Of a DNA stretch of 64,000 nt, positions 21,905-32,217 are shown piece after piece. The stretch is from Platanthera guangdongensis. Lineage: Eukaryota > Streptophyta > Magnoliopsida > Asparagales > Orchidaceae. Location of the stretch: NCBI GenBank assembly GCA_039583875.1, contig CM077159.1, forward strand, positions 6,162,110 to 6,226,109, in the 5' to 3' direction. A program made the translations under genes and the position numbers. The first letter of the stretch is position 1; every line of letters starts with the position of its first letter. The notes under the pieces were generated by a model that had not been told where the DNA came from, ran no database searches, and saw only the letters and a list, made by a program, of their open reading frames with translations.

Positions 21905-23122
21905 TCCTGGGCACCAATGAGCTTTTGATAAGGTGCTCAAAAACCAAAGCAGATTTTTTGATCAGGTGTCTTGCCACCAATGAGCTTTTGACAAGGTGCT
22001 CAAAAACCAGATTCAAACTTTTGAAGGGAGTTTGAGAAACCCTTTACAAACTGGGGGTGAGAGAGTGATGGCAGTCTTCTCTTTCTCAAACAACTGAGAA
22101 GACTATGTGGATTGATGTCAAAGCTCCCCCTGAATCCTTGAAATCTTCAGGAAGAAAAGCTTTGCTTGAGGGTGATAGGCCTTCAAAGGTAGAACTCCAG
22201 CAATAGATGGTTTCAGCAATGGCTGAAATGTTGAGTGTCTGGAGTCTTGAAATGATGTTGGCCTTGAACACTTTGAGAGCTGAAGAGATCTGAAGATTTT
22301 TTGAAAGCTTGATCTCTTTGATGAGTGTTCTTCAAAATTCTTTTTGATAGAAGATTTTGAAAGAGTCTCTGTATTCTGTATTGTGTGTTCTCTTCTTGTT
22401 AATGTCTATTGATTCAAAAAACATTCTATCTTTTATTCTCTGTTCCAGAATAGAATATCATTCTCTGTCAAAGATAGCCGTTGGTCTGCATTGATTGCAT
22501 CCTTAATTACAAAAAACTCTTCTGGAGGAAAGTCCACAGAATTATTCCTTGAAAGATCCCTTGAAACTTGGTCCAGAAATAAATGAAAACGGCTAGCAAA
22601 TCTCTGAATTAATTGCATAATAACTCCTGTCTGATTTGAATTTGAATTCTGGAAGTTATCTGAAATCGTCGAACTGATCTCTGCTATCGTCGAGCTGAGC
22701 TCAGCGAACTGGAAAACTCAAGCAGCAAAATAATCGTCGATCTGAGCTCAAAGATCGTCGAACTGAGCTCAGAGATAAAGATCCAAGGCAGAGTCTAAAT
22801 CGTCGACCTGAGCTCACTGATCGTCGAATGGAGTTCGACGATATTGTGAAGTTGAGCTCAGCGATCGTCGAGTGGAGCTCGACGATCTGTCGAAGTTGAG
22901 CTCGACGATCGTCGATCTGATTTCGACGAATCGTCGTGCTGAGCTCGACGATCAGACTTAGTCTCCAGACAGAAAAACTTGGTCTTCTGGACAGCTTCCA
23001 ATCCTAGACTTCTAACCCTTAGACTCAATTCTAATTGACCTATTAAGCTATACAGAAGGTCAAACAAAGGTTCCTAGAGACATAGTGATCCTGACCCAAA
23101 TTAGTAATAGGGTGTTCCAACA
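21905..23122 (-). repeat. E3 3' LTR, inner part
   Basis: Starts with the E4 target duplication TCCTG (21905-21909), then matches 32525-33739 and ends GTTCCAACA at 23122. The region 22660-22955 carries the 23-bp inverted-repeat units described for E3. Confidence 0.9.
22660..22955. repeat. Cluster of ATCGTCGA-N7-TCGACGAT units in the E3 3' LTR
   Basis: Several 23-bp inverted-repeat units with 8-bp arms and a 7-nt centre, some with one decayed arm. A clear one is ATCGTCGA GTGGAGC TCGACGAT near 22863. The same cluster is in the 5' LTR at about 33277-33575. Confidence 0.8.
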
Positions 23123-23136
23123 ATCTCTCCCTATTT
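23123..23136 (-). other. E3 polypurine tract
   Basis: AAATAGGGAGAGAT on the minus strand, abutting the LTR end at 23122. Confidence 0.75.
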
Positions 23137-23310
23137 GGGTTAGGATTACTATTTACAGACTTTGGAAAATCAAATAACAACATATAATCAGAAAAGCATA
23201 AAAACAACAGCAGCTAGACATGCAGAAACATCACAGAGATATATATATATGTATATGTATATGGCATCCAGATAACAGTCAGAAAATCCAAAGATTGTCA
23301 CCTTACACAG

Positions 23311-26300
23311 TCATTTCTTCTCTTTGCCTTTAACCATTTTGATTTCTCTGTTTGGATTCAGGGCTTCTTTGTTGGATCTGGTGTCATCTGCTGCACCCAA
23401 GTAAGTTTGCTTTGAAGTCCTGGGAACCACAGCAGCAGGATGCAATTCCATATATCTGTCTGCATCAAAGAATTTACTGGAGGCATATTTCTCTAGTTCC
23501 TTCTGTCTCTGCTCTGACATTGTAGAAATATTTGAAGTATCTAAGCCTTGCTCTCTGGCTTTCTTTATCTGGTCTAATGCAGCCATTTCCTTCATCCTAG
23601 CAGTCCAAGCAGATGGATTTGTTTCAGGGTCCTCAAATGGTACAGGTGGCTCATACCTGTTGGAAGAATTGTCTTGAAGAGGCCTGGCAGACACTGTCTC
23701 TTTGAGCTTGTAGGGGAAGGGACCAGAAGTAGTATCAGCTGAAACATGTCCTCCCCTGGAGTATGGGTGCTGCCTGGAGTGCCCTTTAGAATAAACCTGA
23801 AAATCTCTCTGATTTCCCCTGTATCCTCCTCTCCTAGAATAAGAACCCCTAGATTGGCTTTCCCTTTGATAGGATCTGGCATGAGGTTGATAGGGAGCCT
23901 GGCTTCTTGCTGGGGCTTGACTTGTAGAGCTGCCACCTGCACCTGCATCAGGAGGAGGTGGTGGAGGAGGATGAGGGTGCTGGAACTGGGAGGAGCCCTT
24001 CTCATACTTTCTCTTCTTCTTCATTGCTTTCAGCTGATTTTTAGAGTACTGCATCCAATGTTCAGTAATTTGGCAGTTATGCAGAATATAATAAGGAATA
24101 TCATTATTATCCTTGACTTTTGCAGGAGGCACCCTTTTCATTGCCTTGCTCCTAGCTTTCCTTTTCCTTGCAATAGTGGCAGATGAATCATCAGAGTCTG
24201 TTTTGTATTCATCAGACTCAGAACTCTGGTCATCATATATAGCATCTATTTTCTTCATCAATTCTTTCTTCAACTGAACAGCAGCAGATGAGGCAGAGGC
24301 AGAAGTAGCAGCAGCAGGGACAACATCAGATGTGTCAGCAGATGGAGCAACAGATGGAGCAACAGAAGGAGCAATAGAAGCTGGAGTAGTGACAGTAGCA
24401 GTAATATCATCAGAATCTGCAGCAGGCTCAACATCAATGGCCTCTGTCATCAGAAGATCCTTGGATGTTTGCTCATCAGAAGCAATTGGGATTTCAGCAG
24501 CAGTGAGAACATCTTCAACAGCAGCATCAACAATTTCAGAAGCAAAGGCAGTCCTTTCTTCAACAGCAGCAACAGCAATCACTGAGTGTACAAAAGAAGA
24601 GATGATGCTGGGGTCACAGCCAGAGAAAGGCACCAGTGCCTTAGATAGGTCTTCTGAGGGCTGGACAGCATTAACCTCTGGGAGATGGCTGAAGAAGGCA
24701 GGATCAAAGGTAGAAAGCAAAGACTGTAGGTCTATTGCCAGAACTGCAGTGGGAGCCTGACATTCTAGAGGCACAGCAATAGTAGCAGAAGAGGCAGCAG
24801 ACACAGAAATCTCAGCAGCAGCAGCAGTATCATCAGCAGCAGGAGCAGAAGCAGCAGCAGCAACAGCATGAAGGCTTGCTTCATATGGCATCTCCCCCTG
24901 CCTAGATGCAGATACATCTGTATCAAGACACACTGCTGGAGGTGCTGCATGAGGAAGGAGGGAGGAAAGCCTGGCAGAGAGAGCTGCCACTGACAGTTGT
25001 AGAGGAGCCAAAGAGGTCTCTAAGAGCAGAGAGAGCCTAGGGGCAATTAACTCATACAACTTGTCAGCTAGGGCTGAGAGGTCTACATGCTTAACAGCAG
25101 GAGCAGAGGTAGATGGAATAGGGATGGCTGAGGATGCTAGAAGTGGAGTGCTGAATAGTGGAATGGATGGCTCAGGAGTGGGGATAGTGGATATGGAGGA
25201 TAAGGGGATGGATATGGATGGGGTGAAAGTTGGTTGGTCAATGATGTGGTGGAGGAGATATTGGAATAATGTTGAGGAGGAGGGTAAGCCTGGAGGAGAT
25301 GAGGGGGAATCATCCATGTAGGAGTCATCCAGAAGGGTGAAGGATGGTATGGATGGAGAATAAGTGACATCTGGTGGAGGGTATGAGAACAATGTGTGGA
25401 AGTGATCTACTGGAGGTGATGAAATGGTTGCTGGAGATGGAATTGATGTTGGAGATGGGCTAGAGATGGTAATGGGGGATGAAGCTGGAATGGTGGATGG
25501 AAGAGGTAGGGTTGGAATAGGAGGAGGAGAAGAAGCAGCAACAGCAGCAACCAGGTCTTCTGCAGGAGCAGAGACCTGTGGGGTAGTGACTCTGTGAGTC
25601 CTGGTGCCTGAAGGAGCACTAGAGGAGGGCCTGCTGGGCTTGCTTATTTGCCTGTCCCACTTGCCAAAGAGGGCACAGGTGAGTCTCTTGGAGGCATTGA
25701 TGTGCACTCCAGAGGAGACCAGCAATGCAGGGCACCTTGTCTGCAGGAAGACTCCAAGAATTCTTCCAAAATTAACAAAGCTGTTGTTTATTTTCTTCTT
25801 TATTAGGTCAAAGAAGACCTCTCCCCAGTTCAAACTTTTCTTATCCACCAGAGCTCCCATGAGGCAGAGCTGGTATCTGGATATGGTATCATGTGCAGAG
25901 TGCTTTGCCAGCAGCACTTTTCCTACAACATCTGCTAGGAATCTGTACTCAACAGACAAGTTCCTTTTGAATAACTTGCTAGGGTTTCCCTCTGGATGAC
26001 CTATCCTGGCAAGTATGTCAGCAAACTCCTCCCCAGATAATTCAGCAGTATCATCTCCATTCCTTAGTCCAAAAACCTCTGTTAAAATGGTGGGGGTCAG
26101 AGGTACCTGAGTTCCAGCAATGGAGCCAACTATAGTAGAGTTGTCCAGATTATGAGCAGTGTAAACCCATTCCTTGATTTCATCTGAGGCCAACTTTATC
26201 CTGGTGGTCATGAGGGCAGACAAGTTCTGATCCTTGAATAAACTCAGAATGTCTTGGAATATTTGATCAGTAGTGTTGAAAGATTCCAGATCAATATCGA

Positions 26301-26349
26301 ATCCAGCATCGAACTTCATTGCGGCTAGAACAGCAACTGATACAGCCAT
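23311..26349 (-). CDS. E3 third ORF, 1012 codons, function not recognised
   Basis: Intact frame from ATG (26347-26349) to a stop at 23311, on the element's coding strand between pol and the 3' LTR. That is the position where SIRE-type Copia elements carry an 'envelope-like' ORF. About the first 230 residues look like a folded domain (LTPTILTEVFGLRNGDD, NWGEVFFDLIKKKINNSFVNFG) and vaguely recall plant retroelement ORF1-like proteins; I cannot name the family. A long Pro/Ser- and Ala-rich stretch follows (about 240-690), then an acidic-basic patch with KRKARSKAMKR, and an Arg/Gly/Ser/Tyr-rich region (SRGSYSRRGGYRGNQRD) suggestive of RNA binding. I see no signal peptide or clear membrane span, so a true envelope role is doubtful. 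It lacks stops although pol has one, which suggests youth or selection. Confidence 0.8.
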   Translation of the reverse strand: MAVSVAVLAAMKFDAGFDIDLESFNTTDQIFQDILSLFKDQNLSALMTTRIKLASDEIKEWVYTAHNLDNSTIVGSIAGTQVPLTPTILTEVFGLRNGDDTAELSGEEFADILARIGHPEGNPSKLFKRNLSVEYRFLADVVGKVLLAKHSAHDTISRYQLCLMGALVDKKSLNWGEVFFDLIKKKINNSFVNFGRILGVFLQTRCPALLVSSGVHINASKRLTCALFGKWDRQISKPSRPSSSAPSGTRTHRVTTPQVSAPAEDLVAAVAASSPPPIPTLPLPSTIPASSPITISSPSPTSIPSPATISSPPVDHFHTLFSYPPPDVTYSPSIPSFTLLDDSYMDDSPSSPPGLPSSSTLFQYLLHHIIDQPTFTPSISIPLSSISTIPTPEPSIPLFSTPLLASSAIPIPSTSAPAVKHVDLSALADKLYELIAPRLSLLLETSLAPLQLSVAALSARLSSLLPHAAPPAVCLDTDVSASRQGEMPYEASLHAVAAAASAPAADDTAAAAEISVSAASSATIAVPLECQAPTAVLAIDLQSLLSTFDPAFFSHLPEVNAVQPSEDLSKALVPFSGCDPSIISSFVHSVIAVAAVEERTAFASEIVDAAVEDVLTAAEIPIASDEQTSKDLLMTEAIDVEPAADSDDITATVTTPASIAPSVAPSVAPSADTSDVVPAAATSASASSAAVQLKKELMKKIDAIYDDQSSESDEYKTDSDDSSATIARKRKARSKAMKRVPPAKVKDNNDIPYYILHNCQITEHWMQYSKNQLKAMKKKRKYEKGSSQFQHPHPPPPPPPDAGAGGSSTSQAPARSQAPYQPHARSYQRESQSRGSYSRRGGYRGNQRDFQVYSKGHSRQHPYSRGGHVSADTTSGPFPYKLKETVSARPLQDNSSNRYEPPVPFEDPETNPSAWTARMKEMAALDQIKKAREQGLDTSNISTMSEQRQKELEKYASSKFFDADRYMELHPAAVVPRTSKQTYLGAADDTRSNKEALNPNREIKMVKGKEKK

Positions 26350-26476
26350 TGTACCTGCAAAAATTCAACAAACAAAACGACCAAGCGTAGAACTGTTTGG
26401 AGGGAAAGAAAATCCTTGCAGAGAAATTGAAAGCGCAAGAGAGAACGACGGTGAAAAATGAGTTTTATATTAGGGT

Positions 26477-26760
26477 TCGACGCAGAATTGGAAAGATCGT
26501 TGAACTCAGTTCGACGATCGAGGCTTCTAAAGGAATCTGAAGAGACTCCAACATCGTCGATCTCCGTTCGACGATCTTGGAAAGCATCGAGCTCCGTTCG
26601 ACGATCGTTCAGTGAACATAATCGTCGAGCGCCGTTCGACGATCGTTGACCGGAAGAGATAGTTCATACTATCTGAGAGGCGTTGAACTCAGTTCGACGA
26701 TTCTGGAAATCGTCGATCTCCGTTCGACGATCTTAGGGGAAATCGTCGAGCGCAGTTCAG
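26477..26760. repeat. Cluster of 23-bp inverted-repeat units upstream of the E3 third ORF
   Basis: About six units of ATCGTCGA-N7-TCGACGAT or close variants lie between the pol stop and the third ORF start. For example, ATCGTCGA TCTCCGT TCGACGAT occurs near 26554 and again near 26708. Open frames across it are repeat-derived. Confidence 0.8.
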
Positions 26761-26843
26761 AGATCAGAAAAATTCTAGACACTAAGAAAAATCAGAATTT
26801 TTGCATAGTCTTGGTCAATTTTTAGCTTTCAAAATCTTGGAGA

Positions 26844-29800
26844 TTATTTAAGACTTCCTCCATCTAACATTCCTAACTGATTTAGGAAGAAGGTGTGTTT
26901 CTTTTCATCCAAAGGCTTGGTGAAAATATCTTCCCTTTGTAAATCAGTTGGGATATATTGCAATTCAATTTTATTCTTTTCAACATTGTCCCTTAAGAAA
27001 TGATGCCTTATCTCTATGTGTTTTGTCCTACTATGGAGGACTGGATTTTGAGCTATAGAAATAGCACTTGTATTGTCACAAAAGATTTTAGACTTCTCTA
27101 AGTTGTAACCATAGTCTAGGAGTTGCTTTTGAATCCACAATATTTGTGAACAACAACTGCCTGCAGCCATATATTCAGCTTCAGCAGTTGAGGTTGACAC
27201 AGATGTTTGTTTCTTACAAAACCAAGAGACAAGTCTATCACCAAGGAACTGACAAGTTCCACTAGTGCTTTTCCTGTCAATTCTGCATCCAGCATAATCA
27301 GCATCAGAGAATCCAGTTAAATCAAATGCTGAATCTTTTGGATACCAGAGACCTAGATTTGGACAACTTTTAACATACCTGAGAATCCTCTTTACTAATG
27401 TTAGGTGTGACTCTCTAGGGCTTACTTGGAACCTAGCACATATACATGTAGCAAACATTATATCTGGTCTACTAGCTGTAAGATACAGTAAAGAACCAAT
27501 CATTGCTCTATATGTTGTCTGATCAACATGTTTCCCATGTTCATCAGCATCCAGTACAGCATTGGTAGGCATGGGTGTTTTCATACAAGATGCCTCATAC
27601 ATACCAAATTTCTTAACCAGTTCATTAGCATATTTGGTTTGAGAAATAAAGATGCCTTCAGCATGTTGTTTGACTTGCAATCCTAGGAAGAAGGATAGCT
27701 CACCCATGCTACTCATCTCAAATTTAGAATGCATCAGGTTAGAAAACCTTCTGCACAATTTTGAGTCAGTAGAACCAAAAATGATATCGTCTACATAAAT
27801 TTGTACTAGTAGGGTATGGGACTTATGGGTTCTAATAAAAAGAGTTTGGTCTACTCTACCCCTTATAAAACCATTTTCCAAGAGAAAGCAAGCTAGGGTC
27901 TCATACTATGCTCTATGAGCTTGCTTGAGACCATATAATGCTTTGTTCAGTCTAAAAACATAGTCATGATAAGTTGGAGAGATAAAACCTGGAGGTTGTC
28001 TGACATAAACTTCCTCTTTGATGTCTCCATTCAAGAAAGCACTTTTGACATCGATCTGATAGACTTTGAAGCCTTTGTGAGCTGCATAAGCTAGAAATAT
28101 CCTGATGGCTTCTAATCTTGCAACAGGTGCAAAAGTCTGGTCGTAGTCAATTCCTTCTTCTTGAGAATATCCCTGGGCAACTAGCCTTGCCTTGTTCCTT
28201 ATTATTACTCCTTGATCATCCAGTTTATTTCTGAATACCCATTTTGTTCCAACAATGGAATGATCCTTAGGCTTTGGCACTAGTTCCCATACTTTGTTCC
28301 TCTCAAATTGATGCAACTCCTCTTGCATTGCAATGATCCAGTGTGGATCTTGCTCTGCATCTTGAATGGACTGAGGTTCAATTTGATAAAGGAAGCAGGT
28401 GTGCAACAGGTTTTGGTTGACCTGATTTCTGGTTTGCACACCAGCTGAGATTTCTCCAATTATTTGGGTAATTGGATGGTCTCTTGATGTTACTAAATCA
28501 ACAGGGGGTGTTGATTGTTCACCAACCTGTGTTGTTGTTTCCTCTTGTGGTACAACAACTGGCTCTTCAAGTGGTGGTTCAATATGTTGAGTATTGCTTT
28601 CATCTTCACTGCTTTCTTCTTCTTGAGCAACCTGTAGCTTGTTCATATCTTCAACTAGAGAGTGTTCCTGCAAAGGTTCTATGGTAGAAGAAATCTTCTC
28701 CTTGAAAGACATGTTAGTTTCATCAAAAGAAATATGAACAGATTCCTCAATTTTCAAAGATGATTTATTATAGACCTTATAGGCCTTGCTGATCATGGAG
28801 TATCCCAGAAACAATCCTTCATCAGCTTTGGCTTGAAATTTTGCTAAGTATTTCTTGTCATTATTGTGAATATAGCAAATGCAACCAAAAATTCTAAAAT
28901 AGTCAACTTTAGGTTTCTTCCCTTTGAGTAATTCATAGGGAGTCTTTCCCTTTAGTTTATGTATCAGACTTCTGTTCAGCACATAGTTGGAGGTGTTTAC
29001 TGCCTCTGCCCAAAAGGATAGAGGTAGATGAGCATCTGACAACAATGTAGTGGCAGATTCAATAAGGGTTCTATTTTTCCTTTCAGCTACCCCATTTTGT
29101 TGAGCAGTTCTAGGAGCTGAGAAAGTATGCTTGATCCCTTCACTCTGACAGAACTCTTGCATAAGAAGAGAATCAAACTCTGTCCCATGATCACTTCTGA
29201 TCAGGGCAATGTGAGTATTGAACTCAATCTGTATACATTTGAGAAACTCTGTCAGACACTTAAAGTTATCAGACTTCTTCCTTAGAAAGAACACCCAAGT
29301 GAATCTAGAGAAGTCATCTACAACTACTAAAGTATAGGATTTCCCTCCTAGGCTTTGTACTGTGATGGGTCCAAACAGATCCATGTGTAACAGATACAAT
29401 ATCCTAGGTGAATCACTCTTATTAAGTGACTTAAAACTATTTTTAGTTTGCTTGCCTAATTGACAGGCCTTGCAGAGTCCTTCCTTCTTATAGGGGCCAG
29501 AAGGTAGTCCTCTAATAAGGTTGTCCTTGGAGAGCCTAGCAATAGTTCTAAGGTTTAGGTGTCCTAATCTCTTATGCCATAACACATTTGGTCTACAGAT
29601 AGAATTAAATAGGCAAATATCTACATCAGTTGAAAGAAAATCTACTAGATAGATGTTACCTTTCCTTTTACCTGTCAACACAATTGTGTTGTCCTCTGAC
29701 TTGATTCTGCATAAGGTTTTGCTGAAGGTCACCTGGTAGCCTTCATCACATAGCTGACTGATGCTGATCAGGTTGTGCTTCAGTCCTTCCACATATGCTA

Positions 29801-30008
29801 CCTTCTTGAAGGTTACTGATCCAATCTGTACTGCACCATATCCCTTAGTTTGTCCAAAGTTGGAATCACCAAAGATAACTTTCGGTCCAAGCTTGGCTCT
29901 GAAGGATGTGAGGTTGTCCTTATTCCCTGTCATGTGCTTAGAGCACCCACTATCCAAATACCATTGCTGGTTAGATGTTGGATAGGTCTTCACCTGCACA
30001 TGAAACAA
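26844..30008 (-). pseudogene. E3 pol: protease, integrase, RT, RNase H (one nonsense codon)
   Basis: This is a Copia polyprotein with very little damage. In coding order it has a protease ([13 protein letters not shown]), the GAG-pre-integrase region ([18 protein letters not shown]), the integrase core ([26 protein letters not shown] and the glutamate in [13 protein letters not shown]), RT ([20 protein letters not shown], then YVDDIIFGS after the break), and RNase H (VSTSTAEAEYMAAGSCCSQ, RTKHIEIRHHFLRDNV). A single TAG at 27906-27908 replaces the tryptophan expected after LKQAHRA, and the frame resumes at once. The frame overlaps the end of gag but is shifted by one base; it has no ATG at its start, so expression by frameshifting, readthrough or splicing from gag is likely. 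Confidence 0.93.
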
Positions 30009-30009
30009 T

Positions 30010-32085
30010 TCACTTGTTTTTGACCCAGTTTACCTTGGGCCTAGGTTGATAACCTCTAAATTCAGAAATGAAAGACATCCCTGGCTGACTCTTATATCCT
30101 TCAGGATGATATCTCCTTGGAGGTAAAATCCATTCAGTATAAGGGTTAAAGGTTTGGGATGAAGAACCCTTAGGATTCAATTTTGATTTGCCTTTGAAAA
30201 AGTTTCCAGAGTTCTGACCTCTGTTCGACGATCTTGGAGCTGCGTTCGACAATCTTGGGTCAGATCGTCGAGCTCCGTTCGACGGTCGACTATGGCTGAG
30301 GTCAGGTATATGAGATCGTCGAGCTGCGTTCGACGACTTTGGCTGAGATCGTCGACCTGCGTTCGACGATGTTTCCTGAGAACGTCGAGCTGCGTTCGGC
30401 GATCGTCGATCTTCATTCGGCGATCGTCGATCTCCGTTCGACGATTTTTGCTGGGACTTAGTTTTCTGAGGCAGATCAGAATTTTTCCTGGCAACCTCTA
30501 CAACTCCCTTTCCCTTGCTAGAAATAAACTTGATGGGAGTTGTTAGGACTATAGGTTGGCTGGATGAAGCACCCAAGCCCAGTGTACTGTTGAATCTAGA
30601 GTTCACTGTGCTTGTGATGTCCATCAGCTTGATGCTTCTCCCATTAAGGGATTCTTCAAGCTTCTTGGCCTCAGAGAGCTCACTTTTCAGTGTAGCTATC
30701 TGTTCCCTACATTTCTCCAACTCCTGAGAGAGTTTGAGGTTTTCTGACTTTAAACCATTGTGTTCAGATAATTGATTTCTGAGAGAGATAATCTCTTTCT
30801 CAGACTTTAGCAGGTCTAAACACAGTGCTTTAAATTCAGATTTAAAATCTTCTGAAGTAAAATCAAAAGAACTAATTACCTGAACTTCTTCAGGTTGGGT
30901 TTCTGAGTCTGACTCCGACTCTTCATCCTCTGAATTGTGCTGTGAGGCATTAATTGCCATCATGCAGAATTCCTTTTCTTCTACATCATACTCATCATCA
31001 CTGGAGCTGGATGAGGCTTCTGATTCCTCTTCTGTCTCACTCCAGGATTCAGCAACAAACCCTTTTCTTGTATGCTTATTTTTGCTTGAAGAGGGCTTGC
31101 CATTTCCATTCCTTTTGGAGTCTTTCTCATTTCTTCTTTCTTTTCTGTCCCTTCTGTCCTTGGTCTTGTTCTCTGGACAATCAGGAACTATGTGCCCTGG
31201 TTTCCTGCAACCAAAGCAGATAATGTCTTTACTGTTGCTAATGGACTTGTCATACCTTGGCTTGTCCTGCTCCTTGTATGATCTTCTTCTAAAGTCCTTT
31301 CTGGCCATCTTGTAGAATCTTTTGGCCAACAAGCTGAGTAGTTCATCATTGCCTGTGCTCTTGTCTTCAGGCAGATCCTCAGTTGCCTTGAAGGCTATGG
31401 TTTTCTCTTTCCTTATGGCTAGTGAAGCAGCCTTCTGTTCTTCCTCTCTATTCTTGATGAGTAGCTCATAAGATTTGATCTTACCCAACAAGGCTTCAGT
31501 GGTGATCTCATTTAGACTTCTGGCATCCTTAATTGGCCAGATTCTTGAATCCCAAGTGCTGGGGAAGCACATTAGGATCTTGTCATTAAGTTCTGTCAGA
31601 GAAATCTCTTTGTCCAATGTCCTTAGCTCACTAACAATTAGACCCAATCTGTTGTACATGTCTCCCACTGACTCAGTCTCTCCCTTCTTGAAGTTCTCAT
31701 ATTGGGAGATGAGATGAGATCTTCTATCCTTTCTCTCATCAGCTAAGCCTGAGACAATTTCTGAGAGCTTGTCCCAAATCTCCTTAGCTGAGTTGCATTC
31801 AGCTACCTTTTGGAATATGTCATCTGACATTGTCTGGGCTAGGATGTTCATAGCCTTGGCATCAGCTACTTTCCATTTTTTGATGTCAGCATCTGTTCCT
31901 GATGGAGGTGGAACAGCATTTGTGCTTGTGCTTTCTGGGGGTCTTGGACACACTGTCAAAACAAAATTGAAAATATCTTCGTCAATGGAATTCATGTAAA
32001 GTCTAATCCTTGCCTTCCAAAGTGCAAACTTGGAAAGATTGCACACTGGAGGTCTGGTGCTAGCATAATCTTTGTTTTGGGCCAT
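30010..32085 (-). CDS. E3 gag, 691 codons
   Basis: I place the start at the ATG at 32083-32085 ([13 protein letters not shown]). The frame is open five codons further upstream, but only with a TTG. The N-terminal half is a UBN2-type Copia Gag ([42 protein letters not shown]). A zinc knuckle [14 protein letters not shown] lies near 31195-31240, followed by a basic stretch and an acidic Ser/Glu-rich region. Next come a probable coiled coil ([20 protein letters not shown] to [11 protein letters not shown]) and a repeat region with RRS motifs (30216-30446), then a basic tail. It would form the virus-like particle in the cytoplasm. It is intact and unusually long because of the RRS repeats. Confidence 0.93.
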   Translation of the reverse strand: MAQNKDYASTRPPVCNLSKFALWKARIRLYMNSIDEDIFNFVLTVCPRPPESTSTNAVPPPSGTDADIKKWKVADAKAMNILAQTMSDDIFQKVAECNSAKEIWDKLSEIVSGLADERKDRRSHLISQYENFKKGETESVGDMYNRLGLIVSELRTLDKEISLTELNDKILMCFPSTWDSRIWPIKDARSLNEITTEALLGKIKSYELLIKNREEEQKAASLAIRKEKTIAFKATEDLPEDKSTGNDELLSLLAKRFYKMARKDFRRRSYKEQDKPRYDKSISNSKDIICFGCRKPGHIVPDCPENKTKDRRDRKERRNEKDSKRNGNGKPSSSKNKHTRKGFVAESWSETEEESEASSSSSDDEYDVEEKEFCMMAINASQHNSEDEESESDSETQPEEVQVISSFDFTSEDFKSEFKALCLDLLKSEKEIISLRNQLSEHNGLKSENLKLSQELEKCREQIATLKSELSEAKKLEESLNGRSIKLMDITSTVNSRFNSTLGLGASSSQPIVLTTPIKFISSKGKGVVEVARKNSDLPQKTKSQQKSSNGDRRSPNEDRRSPNAARRSQETSSNAGRRSQPKSSNAARRSHIPDLSHSRPSNGARRSDPRLSNAAPRSSNRGQNSGNFFKGKSKLNPKGSSSQTFNPYTEWILPPRRYHPEGYKSQPGMSFISEFRGYQPRPKVNWVKNK
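30216..30446. repeat. 23-bp inverted-repeat units inside E3 gag coding sequence
   Basis: Tandem and spaced copies of GATCGTCGA...GTTCGACGAT, the unit that also occurs in the LTRs and the spacer. In the gag frame they encode repeated (D/N/A)-(R/A)-R-S peptides such as [11 protein letters not shown] and SNAARRS. The frame stays open through them. Confidence 0.85.
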
Positions 32086-32203
32086 GATTTGTGCACACAA
32101 AATCTAATAATAAAATACAAAAGAAAACAGATCTAGTTTGGGATCTTTGGGTTCAGGTGTTAGCCTGTACAACCAATCAGATATGGTATGTTTAACCAAC
32201 CTC

Positions 32204-32215
32204 CCTCTGATACCA
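32204..32215 (-). other. E3 primer-binding site (initiator tRNA-Met type)
   Basis: TGGTATCAGAGG on the minus strand, 2 nt from the LTR start at 32218. Confidence 0.9.
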
Positions 32216-32217
32216 AT

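Noticed and set aside
24332..24760. 142-codon plus-strand frame
   Set aside because: Antisense shadow of the Ala/Ser-rich part of the E3 third ORF.
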